Below, piece after piece: positions 8,624 through 18,201 of a stretch of 64,000 nt of DNA. Each line of letters opens with the position of its first letter. Position 1 is the first letter of the stretch. The notes under the pieces are model-generated. The model was not told where the DNA came from. It made no database searches and worked only from the letters and a program-made list of their open reading frames with translations. Source of the stretch: Streptomyces olivochromogenes. Its GTDB lineage: Bacteria; Actinomycetota; Actinomycetes; Streptomycetales; Streptomycetaceae. A program made the translations under genes and the position numbers. The stretch covers positions 1-64,000 of the forward strand of contig NZ_KQ948459.1 of NCBI RefSeq assembly GCF_001514115.1. The letters are read 5' to 3'.

Positions 8624-10000
8624 TCAGCCCTGCCCGGCCACCGACCGACGCCGCGCCGCGAGTGCTGCGGGGTACGGTCGGCCCGGTGGCGCGGCCTGTT
8701 CGCGTTCCAGCTCCTCCAAGCGGGCCCGCACCGTCGCCGTCGGGCGTACGGCGGCCAGCGCGCGCCATACGTCGAGGTCGTCCTCGCCCCACGGGGCACG
8801 CGCCCAGTCCGCCAACAGGTCGGGGTCGCGACGGGCGATGAGCGCCGTACGCAGCCCGTCGGCGAGGCGGCGCCGCAACCGCACCACGGCCGGGGCCCCC
8901 GAACCCGGCAGCAGAGGACCGCCGTACGCCGCCGCGGCCGCCGTGACCGCACCCGTACCGAGCCGCCGTTCGACGACCGCCACGTCGGACTCGACCGGCG
9001 CCGTGAGCCGGTAGGGCCGCGAGCCCAGCAGGCCGGGGCCGAGCAGCCGGCGCAGTCGGGTCAACTCGGCGCGCAGGGTCACCGGCGTCACCGACTCGTC
9101 CTCGTACAGCGCGCACAGCAACTCGTCGCCCGACAGCCCCTCCGGGTGCCTTGCCAGCAGCACCAGGATCTCGCTGTGCCTGCGGCTGAGCCTGACCTTC
9201 CGGCCGCCCGCGACAAGTTGGGCCTCGTCGCGGCCGAGCGCGGTCAGCTCGACCGTGTCGGCCGCTGCTTCCGCCGGTGCGAGCAGTGCCAACTGGGACT
9301 CGGCGGCCCGCGCCACCGCCTGCACGAAACCGAGACTGTGCGGATGCGCCAGCCCGTCCCCGCCCGTGATGTCCACCGCGCCGAGCACCCGCCCCGTGCG
9401 CGGATCGTGCACCGGTGCCGCGGCGCACGTCCAGGGCTGGACCCGGCGGATGAAGTGCTCGGCCGCGAACACCTGCACCGGTCGGTCCACGGCGACCGCC
9501 GTTCCCGGCGCGTTGGTGCCGACCGAGGTCTCCGACCACCGCGCGCCCGGTACGAAGTTCATCCGCCCCGCCTGCCGCCGCGTCGCCGGATGCCCCTCGA
9601 CCCACAACAGCCGACCCTGCGCGTCGCACACCGCGAGAAGGTGCTCGCCGTCCGCCGCGAACGTCCCCATGAGCTCCCGGAAGAGCGGCATCACCCGGGC
9701 CAGCGGATGCTCCGCCCGGTAGGAGCCCAGGTCGCCGTCCGTGAGCTCCACCCGTGCCGTGCCGTCCGGTGCGACACCGGCCCGTGCCGATCGCCGCCAT
9801 GAATCGGCCACCACGGAGCGCACCGGTCGGGGCACCGTGCCCGCCTCGGTGAACGCCTCGTGCGCGCGGCGCAGTATCCGCACCCGCTCGACGGGATCGG
9901 CTCCTGGTTCGAGGGCCACCCACGGTTCGGACAACTCGGCCTCCCGGTAGGCGATGCGGCTGAGACCATCGTCACTCCCGGTGCGGGCGCGGACAAGCAC
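8624..10000 (-). CDS. GAF-domain transcription regulator
   Basis: The 458-residue protein (GTG start) begins with the ~90-residue segment typical of acetoin-regulator-like proteins (RILRRAHEAF, SVVADSWRRS). A GAF sensory domain follows (AVCDAQGRLLWVEG; GTNAPGTAVAVDRPVQV; VLGAVDITGG). The C-terminus holds a winged-helix segment (LSRRHSEILVLLARHPEGLS) rather than the AAA+ and Fis domains of sigma-54 activators. Actinomycetes often use this AAA-less form to control aldehyde dehydrogenase genes, and one lies directly downstream. GTG 10000 has AGGAG ten bases upstream; GTG 10018 is an alternative. The 717-residue open frame upstream of it crosses the amidase gene and is not real. Confidence 0.8.
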   Translation of the reverse strand: MLVRARTGSDDGLSRIAYREAELSEPWVALEPGADPVERVRILRRAHEAFTEAGTVPRPVRSVVADSWRRSARAGVAPDGTARVELTDGDLGSYRAEHPLARVMPLFRELMGTFAADGEHLLAVCDAQGRLLWVEGHPATRRQAGRMNFVPGARWSETSVGTNAPGTAVAVDRPVQVFAAEHFIRRVQPWTCAAAPVHDPRTGRVLGAVDITGGDGLAHPHSLGFVQAVARAAESQLALLAPAEAAADTVELTALGRDEAQLVAGGRKVRLSRRHSEILVLLARHPEGLSGDELLCALYEDESVTPVTLRAELTRLRRLLGPGLLGSRPYRLTAPVESDVAVVERRLGTGAVTAAAAAYGGPLLPGSGAPAVVRLRRRLADGLRTALIARRDPDLLADWARAPWGEDDLDVWRALAAVRPTATVRARLEELEREQAAPPGRPYPAALAARRRSVAGQG

Positions 10001-10068
10001 CGTGACGGAGCTCCTCACGCGGCGCTCATATGGGCGTGGGTCGTCGGGGAGCGGCGGCGGGCACTCCG

Positions 10069-10671
10069 TCAGGCGAAGTTGACGAGCTTTATGTACCGCG
10101 TCCAGTCCCAGTTCGGCCCCGGATCCGTGTGGTCGGTGCCCGGTACCTCGTAGTGGCCGATGATGTGAGCCCGGTCTTTGGGGATGCCGTGCTTCGCGCA
10201 GATCGCGGCGGTCAGCTTGGCCGATTCTTCGTAGAGCGCGTTGGTGAAATAGGCGGGCCGGTCCACCCAGCCCTCGTGTTCGATACCGATGCTGCGGGTG
10301 TTGTAGTCCCAGTTCCCCGCGTGCCAGGCGATGTCGCGCTCCCTGACGCACTGGGCGACATGCCCGTCGGCTGATCGTACGAGGTAGTGCGCGGACACCT
10401 TCTTCTGGGGATTCTGGAAGATGGCCACGGTCGTGGGAAAGGTCTCCTGCGTGACGTGAATGACCACGTAGTCGAGCGGATAGGCCGTCGGCCGAGTGGA
10501 TGCCGTGTAGTTGGAGGTGCTCGCCGGTGCCCATTCGGCGAGCGGATAGTCGACGGCCGCCGTCTCCGCCGTCGCCTGTGCGCCGGGAAGTAACGCGTAG
10601 GGGAGGGCGGCGAGGGCGGCGCCGCCCTTGAGCAGGCGTCGCCGGCTCGGGAACGATCTGGCCCGTTCCAT
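10069..10671 (-). CDS. Tat-exported N-acetylmuramoyl-L-alanine amidase (amidase_2)
   Basis: The 200-residue enzyme cleaves the bond between N-acetylmuramic acid and the stem peptide of peptidoglycan. A twin-arginine signal (SRRRLLKGGAALAALPYALL, ending near ATA at 34) directs export through Tat. The mature part is a compact amidase_2/PGRP fold: VVIHVTQ near 68 gives the first zinc histidine, then SAHYLV, IAWHAGNW, SIGIEHEG, and HTDPGPNWDW near 182 with the last ligand. It has no added cell-wall-binding domain. It stands between the GAF regulator and the formamidase-like gene with short spacers; the functional link is unclear. It may act in cell-wall turnover or against other bacteria. Confidence 0.9.
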   Translation of the reverse strand: MERARSFPSRRRLLKGGAALAALPYALLPGAQATAETAAVDYPLAEWAPASTSNYTASTRPTAYPLDYVVIHVTQETFPTTVAIFQNPQKKVSAHYLVRSADGHVAQCVRERDIAWHAGNWDYNTRSIGIEHEGWVDRPAYFTNALYEESAKLTAAICAKHGIPKDRAHIIGHYEVPGTDHTDPGPNWDWTRYIKLVNFA

Positions 10672-10715
10672 GAAGGAGTTGCCTTTCGGTGATGAGGGGA
10701 CGAGGTCGGCCGCGC

Positions 10716-11729
10716 TCAGCGTCGCAGGGTCGCGGCGGTGTCACGCAGCCGCGCATGCAGGCCGCGGTGTGTCTCACGCGCGGGCAGCCACTCCTTGCGG
10801 ATCTTGGCGACGCACGTGTAGTTGGTGTCGCAGACGTTGGCGAGCGGCGATTCGACCGCCTGGGTCGCGAACTGGTAGGCGTCCAGCTCGCTGAATCCGT
10901 AGTCGCGCACCAACCACTGCACCAGGTCGAGCTGCGATATGCGGAACGCGTCCTCCAGCGGGCGTGCCGAGCCGGTCGAGATGATGTGTGAGTCGGACTC
11001 GATGCGCGGCCAAGGGGTGGCGACTCCCTTGAGCAACTCGACGATCACCACCGTGTTCATCGCGCACTCGACGGCCACACCACATGTCTCGCCCTCGCCC
11101 TGCCGGGCATGCCCGTCACCGAGGCTCAGCAGGGCGCCCTCGACGTTCACCCCGAGGAAGCAGGTGACGCCGGCCCGCATCTCCGGAGTGTCCATGTTCC
11201 CGCCGTGCGCGTCGGGCACCAGCGCGGAGCGCACCTCGAGGTTCGCGGGCGCCACTCCGACGGTGCCGTGCATCGGGTCCATGGGCAACTCGAGCCGGAT
11301 GTCGCTGTCCCGGGCGCTGAACAGGGCGGTGCGCCGCTCCCGGTCGAGCTGCCAGATCCACACGGTCTCCGGCAGAGGAGGCTGCAGCGTGGCCGTGGTG
11401 TGCGTGGAGGTGAGCGCGCCGAACAGCGGGACCGTCGTCGAGGCCGCCCAGTCGCGAGCGGGCTCGATCGACACGAAGTGCACCGCCACGGTGTCGCCCG
11501 GCTCCGCGCCCTCCACATGGAAGGGGCCGGTCTGCGGATTGAGGAACGGGAACTCGCACACCTCGGACACCAGGTCCTTCTCCGAGCGCACCCGCCCGGC
11601 GAAGCAGTCCTCCGTGTACAGATCGAGGACGGTGCCCGGCGCGATGCGTGCCACGGGCGGCGCACCACCGAACGTCCAAGCGTACTCGCCCGGTTCGGGG
11701 CGCACGGTCAGGATGCGGGGGTCACTCAT
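10716..11729 (-). CDS. Acetamidase/formamidase family amidohydrolase
   Basis: The 337-residue protein belongs to the FmdA/AmdA family, which hydrolyses short amides such as formamide or acetamide to ammonia and an acid. Family features seen are NPQTGPFHVEGAEPGDTVAVHF (about 69-90, quoted in part), ELPMDPMHGTVGVAP, the HGGNMDTPEM segment and LGDGHARQGEGE with conserved acidic residues for metal. The ATG at 11729 overlaps the permease stop as ATGA, so uptake and hydrolysis are translationally coupled. The pair probably scavenges nitrogen from an amide or an amino-acid derivative. The exact substrate is not visible. Confidence 0.88.
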   Translation of the reverse strand: MSDPRILTVRPEPGEYAWTFGGAPPVARIAPGTVLDLYTEDCFAGRVRSEKDLVSEVCEFPFLNPQTGPFHVEGAEPGDTVAVHFVSIEPARDWAASTTVPLFGALTSTHTTATLQPPLPETVWIWQLDRERRTALFSARDSDIRLELPMDPMHGTVGVAPANLEVRSALVPDAHGGNMDTPEMRAGVTCFLGVNVEGALLSLGDGHARQGEGETCGVAVECAMNTVVIVELLKGVATPWPRIESDSHIISTGSARPLEDAFRISQLDLVQWLVRDYGFSELDAYQFATQAVESPLANVCDTNYTCVAKIRKEWLPARETHRGLHARLRDTAATLRR

Positions 11730-13228
11730 GGCTGCACGGCTCCGCTCTGCCGAAGGTCGGGGGACTCGGGGGACTCGGGGGACGACGTCTCGTCGAGGTG
11801 GACACGGGCGGTCTCGGCTATGCGCCCGGGATGGCGGCGCGACAGGACGATCAATACCACGACCCCGGCCGCCATCCAGACTCCGACAACCGGTCCCGCA
11901 TACGAAACGGGCGCGGTGAGTTCGGAGACGAAGTCGAAGACGGGCAGGCCGGCGGCCGTCAGCAGCGCGGGCACGAAGGCGACGATGCCCAGCAGAGGGA
12001 AGAGCAGATGCCGCACCGGTTTGAGCAACTCTCGTCTGCGGCGCAGGAAATAGCCCGCACAGGCGAGGTTCACCACGATGTACACGCCGACGACGACCGT
12101 GACGATCACCGTCGCGAGCAGCAGGAACGCCGTGACAGGGTCGTAGTACAGACCGAGGCCCAGCACAGCCGCGACCGCCACGCCGCACTGCGCGGCGATG
12201 CCGGCGACGGGGGAGCGGTGCCTCGGATGCACGTGCGCGAAGAGTCGCGGGAACACCTTGATCCGGGCCAGGGCGAAGGCCGTGCGGGTGGAGACCGTCG
12301 CGCAGGCGTTGGCGTTGGCGATCGTGGAGTTGATCACCGCCAGGAACACCAGCACCCAGAACAGTCCGAAGGAAGCGCGTGCCACGCCTTCCCAGGACGC
12401 CGCGCCGGAGGCTCCGAAGCCCCCTAGGCGGTCGGGGCCGAAGTACACCGACATGGCGTACGTGGTGAGGACGTAGAAGAGACCGATCCCCAGCGCCGCG
12501 CCGAGGACCGCGCGGTGCATGGTCCGGCGGGGATCCTTCGTCTCCTCGGCGAGCGGTGCCGCCGCCTCGAATCCGGCGAAGGCCAGTACCGTGTAGACCG
12601 ATCCCGCGAACACACCACTGACGCCTTCGTGTCCCTCGGCCGTGTGAGAGGTCCCGAACACCGACAGTGTGTTGTCCCCCCCGGCCTTGACGATCAGCCA
12701 TATCGCGAAGACGAGGAAGACCAGCACCTCGAAGACGCCGAGGACGGTGCCGAAGCGGGCCGAGGCGCGCACTCCGAAGTATCCGGCGACCGCGATGATC
12801 GCCGCGCCCGCGAGCGACCACGGCCACCACAGGTCGTCCGGGTAGGAAGACCACTCCTGGTGCAGTGTGCCCGCCGTGGTGAACCCGAGTTGCAGGAGCA
12901 GCAGCGGGGGCACCAGCGCCTCGACGAACACATAGCCCCAGCCGACGAGAAACCCTACGGCCGGGTGCAGCCCCTGGGCCGCGTACGTGGCCACCGAGCC
13001 CGCGGTGGGCAACTGTCGTGCCAGCTCCGCCACACAGGACGCGGTGAAGAGGCAGGCGACGAGGGCTATCAGCACGGAAAGGGGCAGACTGCCGCCCGCG
13101 AAGGCCGCGCCCGACGGAATGGACGCGGCGACCGCCGCGGCCGGCGCCATGGCCGTGATGCTCTGGAACAGGACCTCCCGCAGCCCGACAGCCTCGCGCC
13201 GCAGTCCCGGAACCGTCTCCCCCGACAT
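11726..13228 (-). CDS. APC-family amino acid/amide permease
   Basis: The protein has 500 residues and 12 predicted membrane helices. It starts with the typical APC opening (LREVLFQSITAMAPAAAVAASIP) and has the conserved helix-6 region SVYTVLAFAGFEAAAPLAEET followed by KDPRRTM. ATG 13228 is preferred over the upstream ATG 13270 because GGGGGG precedes it by six bases. The C-terminal tail contains a short SPESPESPD repeat encoded by duplicated GACTCGGGG triplets around 11758-11780. It is coupled by ATGA to the formamidase-like gene, so it may import that enzyme's substrate. Amino-acid/proton symport is the family default. Confidence 0.88.
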   Translation of the reverse strand: MSGETVPGLRREAVGLREVLFQSITAMAPAAAVAASIPSGAAFAGGSLPLSVLIALVACLFTASCVAELARQLPTAGSVATYAAQGLHPAVGFLVGWGYVFVEALVPPLLLLQLGFTTAGTLHQEWSSYPDDLWWPWSLAGAAIIAVAGYFGVRASARFGTVLGVFEVLVFLVFAIWLIVKAGGDNTLSVFGTSHTAEGHEGVSGVFAGSVYTVLAFAGFEAAAPLAEETKDPRRTMHRAVLGAALGIGLFYVLTTYAMSVYFGPDRLGGFGASGAASWEGVARASFGLFWVLVFLAVINSTIANANACATVSTRTAFALARIKVFPRLFAHVHPRHRSPVAGIAAQCGVAVAAVLGLGLYYDPVTAFLLLATVIVTVVVGVYIVVNLACAGYFLRRRRELLKPVRHLLFPLLGIVAFVPALLTAAGLPVFDFVSELTAPVSYAGPVVGVWMAAGVVVLIVLSRRHPGRIAETARVHLDETSSPESPESPDLRQSGAVQP

Positions 13229-13451
13229 CTGAACCCCCCGATCCCCCGATTCGCCCGGACAACCAGCCATCGGCCCGACGGCTGCGCCTCGCGTGAATTA
13301 CGGTACGGCGCTTGCCGGTTGGGCGGGAGGGCACGGCGTTCGTCGGTGGACAACTCCGGGACTGTGGACAACTCGGTCACCCGTCAGGGGGAAAGGGACC
13401 CTGAGTACCGCGCCGTCGACCGCGATGACCGACATGGCCGCCATGGCCGCG

Positions 13452-14660
13452 CTACGCCCGCTCCGCGAACCCCGCCGGATCGTCGAGCACTGCCCGCACC
13501 ACCGAGTGGGCGGCCCCCAGCAGTGGTCCCTCGGGCCCCAGCGGTGACACTGACACGGCGCAGGCGGGACCCGCCGTGCGCCGCGCCAACTCGCCCTCCA
13601 GCGACGGCAGCAGCCACGGTGCCAGACCGGACAGCGCTCCACCCAGCACGACCGTCTCCGGATCGAGGAGGTTGACCGCGCCCGTGAGCGCGATACCGAG
13701 CGCGGTCCCGGCGTCGCGCAGGGCACGCCGTACCTCCGCATCGCCCTGGGCGGCACGCTCGGCCAGCAGCCCGACACGGTCCTCACGCGGCTCCAGACCG
13801 GCCGCGCGCAGCACGGCCTCCTCACCCGCGTACTGCTCGAGGCAGCCCCGTCCGCCGCACGGGCAAGGAGGACCGTCCGGCCACACCGGCACATGCCCAA
13901 GCTCGCCCGCGAAACCGCGGGTTCCGCGCAGCAACCGTCCGTCCACGACCACGGCCGCGCCGATGCCGATCTCCGCGGACACATGCAGGAAGTCACGTGG
14001 TGTGGCATCGCCGAGCCAGAGTTCCGCCAGACCGCCGAAGTTGGCCTCGTTGTCCACGGTCAGCGAGAGGTCCCCGGGCAGTAGCGCTCCGAGATCCGTG
14101 TCACGCCAGTCGAGGTTGGGGGCACGAACCACGGTCCGGTCGTCGCGGGCCACCAGGCCGGGCACCGCGACCGCGAGACCCGCGGGCCACAGCCCCTCCC
14201 GTTCGGCCTCAGCGACGACCTGCCGCACCAGCGCGGTCAGCTCCTGGAGCACCGGCTCGGGCGGCCGGCCGCGGTTCGTGCCGTGCCGCACCGCCCGTGC
14301 CCGTACGTCACCGCGCAGATCGACGGCGCACACCGCCAGATGGTCGACGCCCACCTCCGCGCCTATCCCGGCGGGGCCGTGCCCGCTGACGGCGAGTGCC
14401 GAGCCCGGTCGCCCCACCCGTCCGGGCCGCTCGGGGCCCAGCTCTTCGAGGAGTCCCGAGCGGATCAGCTCGTCCACCAGCGTCGAGACCGCCGCCCGTG
14501 TCAGACCGATGCGCGAGGCGACGGCGGCACGCGACAGCGGCCCCTCCGCGCTCACGGTGTGCATGACACGGGAGAGGTTGCGGCGACGCATGCCCTGCTG
14601 GGTGTCGGGCAGTCGACGGCCGGAACCGGTCGGGTGGGCCTCGTGCAGTGGTGCGGTCAT
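13452..14660 (-). CDS. ROK-family regulator, probable xylose repressor
   Basis: The 402-residue protein has an N-terminal winged helix (about 28-80: LSRAAVASRIGLTRAAVSTL) and a C-terminal sugar-kinase-like ROK domain with NEANFGGLAELWLG and the zinc-binding CPCGGRGCLEQYAG segment. This is the XylR/NagC type, in which sugar binding to the ROK domain releases DNA. It follows xylB by 70 bases on the same strand and faces the xylA/xylB divergon, so xylose-responsive repression of xylA and xylB is the natural role. Confidence 0.88.
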   Translation of the reverse strand: MTAPLHEAHPTGSGRRLPDTQQGMRRRNLSRVMHTVSAEGPLSRAAVASRIGLTRAAVSTLVDELIRSGLLEELGPERPGRVGRPGSALAVSGHGPAGIGAEVGVDHLAVCAVDLRGDVRARAVRHGTNRGRPPEPVLQELTALVRQVVAEAEREGLWPAGLAVAVPGLVARDDRTVVRAPNLDWRDTDLGALLPGDLSLTVDNEANFGGLAELWLGDATPRDFLHVSAEIGIGAAVVVDGRLLRGTRGFAGELGHVPVWPDGPPCPCGGRGCLEQYAGEEAVLRAAGLEPREDRVGLLAERAAQGDAEVRRALRDAGTALGIALTGAVNLLDPETVVLGGALSGLAPWLLPSLEGELARRTAGPACAVSVSPLGPEGPLLGAAHSVVRAVLDDPAGFAERA

Positions 14661-14730
14661 GCCTCCGTCAGTCCTCGTCCGGCCGGTCCCCCTGGGGGGT
14701 TGTCCTCGCCCGTGCTCGCTCAGCGCTCGC

Positions 14731-16176
14731 TCAGTCCTTGTTCGGTTCCCGTTCCAGGAGCGGGGCCGCGTCGGAGAGTACCCCGGCGATCCTGGCGAGC
14801 GTCTCCTCGTCCCGGTCCACGGCGTCGAGCACCGGCCCGCGGGCCGTTCCCCAGCGGCGGGCCACCGCTGCCGGGTCCTCGCCGGTCAGCAGGCCCGCGG
14901 CCTGCGCGGCGGCGCCAAGCGCGACCAGTTCCTTGGCCTCGGGCACCTGAACCGGACGTCCCGACAGCCGGCGTACGGTCTGCTGCCAGGCCGTCCCCCG
15001 GGCGCCCCCGCCGATGAGCAGCAACGGCGCGGAGCGGTCCGCGTCCGGGTCGAGCACCAGGTCGAGGGCGCCGAGGAGCGAGTGGACCGCGCCGTCGTAC
15101 GCCGCCTGCAGCAGCTGCCCGCCCGTCGTGTCGTGCCTGAGGCCGTGCAGCAGCCCCGAGGCATGGGGCAGGTTCGGGGTGCGCTCGCCGTCCAGGTAGG
15201 GGAGCAGCGTCACGCCTGCGCCCGGTTCGACGGCCTCGCGGTCGAGGCCCAGCAGGGCGGCGACGCGATCGACGGCGAGCGTGCAGTTTAGGGTGCAGGC
15301 CAGCGGAAGCCAGTCGCCTCGTGCGTCGGCGAAGCCCGCGACGGTGCCGGTCGGGTCGGCGGGGCGCCGTGTCGAGACGGCGTACACCGTGCCGGAGGTG
15401 CCGAGGCTCAGTACGGCGGTGCCGGGGCGCAGTCCGAGGCCGAGCGCGGCGGCGGCGTTGTCGCCGGTGCCGGCGGCGACCAGCGTGCCCTTGGAGAAGG
15501 GCAGCTCATCGCGGGCGTGCACGGTTCCGGCCACCTCGCCGGGCCGGGCGATGCGGGGGAGCAGCGCCGGGTCGAGCCCGACGTACGCGAGGACTTCTTC
15601 GTCGTACCTCTCCGTACCGGATGCCCACCAGCCGGTACCGGAGGCGTCGCCGCGGTCGGTCGTGCCCTCTCCCGTGAGGCGTTCGGTGAGGTAGTCGTGA
15701 GGCAGCCGTACGGCCGCGGTCGCGCGGACGGCGTCGGGTTCGTGCTCGGCCAGCCAGGCCCACTTCGTCACCGTGAAGGAGGGGCCGGGCACGCTGCCGG
15801 TGCGCTCGGCCCAGGCCTTCGGGCCGCCCAGCTCCTCGACCAGGCGCCGGGCCTGCGGCGCCGAGCGCACGTCGTTCCACAGCAGGGCCGGGCGTACGGG
15901 ATCGCCCTGGGCGTCGAGGGTGACGAGCCCGTGCTGCTGGCCGCCGATCGACACCGCGGCGGCCTCGTGGGCCGCCTCGCCGCACTGGTGCAGCGCCTCG
16001 CGGAGCGCGTCCCACCACTGCCGCGGGTCGCTCTCGCGGCCCGCTCCGGTGGTGACGTTGTGCGGCGCCTGCCCGCGCGCCACCACCTGTCCGGTCGATG
16101 CGTCGACGACCAGGGCCTTGGTGGACTGGGTGGATGTGTCCACCCCGACGACGAGCGGACCCTCGGCTGCTGACAT
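14731..16176 (-). CDS. xylB: Xylulokinase
   Basis: The 481-residue FGGY-family kinase phosphorylates D-xylulose with ATP to give xylulose 5-phosphate for the pentose phosphate pathway. It has the N-terminal phosphate loop VGVDTSTQSTKALVVD, the substrate region SIGGQQHGLV and LLWNDVRS, the catalytic region near AGTGDNAAAALGLG, and the C-terminal ATP-binding LLIGGGARGTAWQQ. Length matches bacterial xylulokinases. ATG 16176 has GGGAG eight bases upstream. It is transcribed away from xylA through a 163-base shared promoter region and is followed by the ROK regulator gene. Confidence 0.95.
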   Translation of the reverse strand: MSAAEGPLVVGVDTSTQSTKALVVDASTGQVVARGQAPHNVTTGAGRESDPRQWWDALREALHQCGEAAHEAAAVSIGGQQHGLVTLDAQGDPVRPALLWNDVRSAPQARRLVEELGGPKAWAERTGSVPGPSFTVTKWAWLAEHEPDAVRATAAVRLPHDYLTERLTGEGTTDRGDASGTGWWASGTERYDEEVLAYVGLDPALLPRIARPGEVAGTVHARDELPFSKGTLVAAGTGDNAAAALGLGLRPGTAVLSLGTSGTVYAVSTRRPADPTGTVAGFADARGDWLPLACTLNCTLAVDRVAALLGLDREAVEPGAGVTLLPYLDGERTPNLPHASGLLHGLRHDTTGGQLLQAAYDGAVHSLLGALDLVLDPDADRSAPLLLIGGGARGTAWQQTVRRLSGRPVQVPEAKELVALGAAAQAAGLLTGEDPAAVARRWGTARGPVLDAVDRDEETLARIAGVLSDAAPLLEREPNKD

Positions 16177-16339
16177 CGGGCTCTCCCTCTTCCGCGGCTC
16201 CGCGGGATCTGTCCTGGTGGTGGGCTTTCTAGACCTGTGTGGCCCAGGTTTCGCACTTCGTCTCTTCCCAGAGTTGCCTCCGCATACTAATTTGTTAAGC
16301 GCCATGACGAAATAGTCGGAGCTAGCAAGGAGCCGCGGC
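16177..16339. promoter_or_regulatory. xylB-xylA divergent promoter region
   Basis: This 163-base spacer separates the divergent xylose genes and must hold both promoters. A notably AT-rich island, TACTAATTTGTTAAG (16285-16299), stands out in GC-rich surroundings. It resembles the AT-rich operators bound by ROK repressors, so it is the best candidate site for the nearby regulator. It lies 40 bases before the xylA start. Confidence 0.5.
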
Positions 16340-17506
16340 ATGAACTACCAGCCCACCCCCGAGGACAGGTTCACCTTCGGCCTGTGGACCGTCGGCTGGC
16401 AGGGAAGGGACCCGTTCGGCGACGCCACCCGGCGCGCCCTGGACCCGGTCGAGTCCGTGCAGCGCCTGGCCGAGCTCGGAGCCCACGGTGTGACCTTCCA
16501 CGACGACGACCTGATTCCCTTCGGGTCCTCGGACAGCGAGCGCGAGTCGCACATCAAGCGCTTCCGCCAGGCCCTGGACGCGACCGGCATGCGAGTGCCG
16601 ATGGCCACCACCAACCTGTTCACGCACCCCGTCTTCAAGGACGGCGCGTTCACCGCGAACGACAGGGACGTACGTCGCTACGCGCTGCGCAAGACGATCC
16701 GCAACATCGACCTCGCGGTCGAACTCGGCGCGCAGACGTACGTGGCCTGGGGCGGCCGCGAGGGTGCCGAGTCCGGCGCGGCCAAGGACGTGCGCGTCGC
16801 CCTCGACCGCATGAAGGAGGCCTTCGACCTCCTCGGCGAGTACGTGATCTCCCAGGGTTACGACCTTAAGTTCGCGATCGAGCCGAAGCCGAACGAGCCG
16901 CGCGGCGACATCCTGCTTCCCACGGTCGGCCACGCGCTCGCCTTCATCGAGCGTCTGGAGCGCCCGGAGATGTACGGCGTCAACCCCGAGGTGGGTCACG
17001 AGCAGATGGCCGGGCTGAACTTCCCGCACGGCATCGCGCAGGCCCTGTGGGCGGGCAAGCTCTTCCACATCGACCTCAACGGCCAGTCCGGCATCAAGTA
17101 CGACCAGGACCTGCGCTTCGGCGCCGGTGACCTGCGCTCCGCGTTCTGGCTGGTCGACCTCCTGGAGAGCGCCGGGTACGCGGGGCCGAAGCACTTCGAC
17201 TTCAAGCCCCCGCGGACCGAGGACTTCGACGGGGTGTGGGCGTCGGCCGCGGGCTGCATGCGTAACTACCTGATCCTGCGGGAGCGTACGGCCGCCTTCC
17301 GTGCCGACCCCGAGGTCCAGGAAGCGCTGCGCGCGTCGCGCCTCGACGAACTGGCGCAGCCCACCGCGGCGGACGGCCTGACGGGGCTGCTCGCGGACCG
17401 CGCGGCCTTCGAGGAGTTCGACGTGGAGGCGGCCGCGGCGCGCGGGATGGCCTTCGAGCGGCTGGACCAGCTCGCCATGGACCATCTGCTGGGCGCGCGG
17501 GGCTGA
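16340..17506 (+). CDS. xylA: Xylose isomerase
   Basis: The 388-residue enzyme interconverts D-xylose and D-xylulose (and glucose and fructose) using two divalent metals. It is the short class I form typical of Streptomyces. The catalytic VTFHDDDL places His54 and Asp57 as in known actinomycete enzymes. FAIEPKPNEPRGD supplies the Glu181/Lys183 pair, and metal ligands follow in NPEVGHEQMAG, HIDLNGQ and DQDLRFGAGD. The start has AAGGAG nine bases upstream. A good hairpin terminator follows the gene. Confidence 0.97.
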   Translation: MNYQPTPEDRFTFGLWTVGWQGRDPFGDATRRALDPVESVQRLAELGAHGVTFHDDDLIPFGSSDSERESHIKRFRQALDATGMRVPMATTNLFTHPVFKDGAFTANDRDVRRYALRKTIRNIDLAVELGAQTYVAWGGREGAESGAAKDVRVALDRMKEAFDLLGEYVISQGYDLKFAIEPKPNEPRGDILLPTVGHALAFIERLERPEMYGVNPEVGHEQMAGLNFPHGIAQALWAGKLFHIDLNGQSGIKYDQDLRFGAGDLRSAFWLVDLLESAGYAGPKHFDFKPPRTEDFDGVWASAAGCMRNYLILRERTAAFRADPEVQEALRASRLDELAQPTAADGLTGLLADRAAFEEFDVEAAAARGMAFERLDQLAMDHLLGARG

Positions 17507-17516
17507 TCGTGCCCCG

Positions 17517-17555
17517 GTGAGGGTCTGGCCCGTCTTCTGGCGGGCCGGACCTCAC
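17517..17555 (+). terminator. xylA terminator hairpin
   Basis: GTGAGGGTCTGGCCCG pairs with CGGGCCGGACCTCAC across an 8-nt loop, with one bulged base, starting 11 bases after the xylA stop. Confidence 0.75.
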
Positions 17556-17644
17556 ATTTCGCTGCGCGGACCCGGCGGGGAATGCTCCGGAATCATGCGA
17601 TCCATGGCATGAGTCCGTATCAACTTCAGCACAGGGGTCGCCTC

Positions 17645-18166
17645 ATGACCGGTTTCGAGGCGAGTCTTGACGGTATGGCCACCCCGCCCTTGCCGCCCCA
17701 GCCTCCCCGGCCGCCGGGAAACACGCCCCCTCCGGGAAACGGTGGCTTCGGCCCGCCGCCCGGAGGTTACGGGCCTCCTTCGGGAGGTCAAGGTCCTCCT
17801 TACGAGGGCTACGGTCCTCCTCCGGGGGGCGATGGTCCGGAGCCGCCTTCTGGTTTTTCCGGCGGTCCGGGGGGCCATGGTGGAGGGCGGCGCCGCACCC
17901 CGCTGTTCCTCGCGCTCGCCGCGCTCGTGGTCGTCGTGGCTGTCGTCGTCGTGGTGCTGATGGCCCGCGGCGGCAGCGACACGCCCGACAAGAAGGGGTC
18001 GACCGAGAGTGGCGGCACTCAGGGATCGTCGTCCCCGTCGCTGAGCATTCCGTCTGAGCTGCCCAGCGAGCTGCCTTCGTCCCTGCCTTCGTCCTTGCCC
18101 TCGGAGCTGCCGAGCGATCTGCGCAGCATCCTGCCGAGCGACCTGCAGTCGCTCCTGCCGACCTAG
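17645..18166 (+). CDS. Pro/Gly-rich single-pass membrane protein
   Basis: I do not recognise a family. The 173-residue protein has three parts. A Pro/Gly-rich cytoplasmic N-terminus (about residues 10-80) has PPGGYGPP-type repeats. A single strongly hydrophobic helix (FLALAALVVVVAVVVVVLMA) follows. The outside tail is rich in Ser/Leu/Pro with SELPSSLPS-type repeats (SELPSELPSSLPS and similar). This layout is common in Streptomyces membrane proteins of unknown role. ATG 17645 has AGGGG upstream; the internal ATG 17675 (MATPPLPP) is a real alternative. It stands alone between xylA and a convergent secreted protein gene. Confidence 0.65.
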   Translation: MTGFEASLDGMATPPLPPQPPRPPGNTPPPGNGGFGPPPGGYGPPSGGQGPPYEGYGPPPGGDGPEPPSGFSGGPGGHGGGRRRTPLFLALAALVVVVAVVVVVLMARGGSDTPDKKGSTESGGTQGSSSPSLSIPSELPSELPSSLPSSLPSELPSDLRSILPSDLQSLLPT

Positions 18167-18201
18167 GGGAACGGCGCGCTGCCGTAAGCCGCTGAGGTGA
18201 T

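Noticed and set aside
8526..9923. N-terminal extension of the aldehyde dehydrogenase to 973 residues
   Set aside because: The extra part lies antiparallel in frame to the GAF regulator coding and has no dehydrogenase similarity; the ATG at 8525 has a ribosome site and matches the family start.
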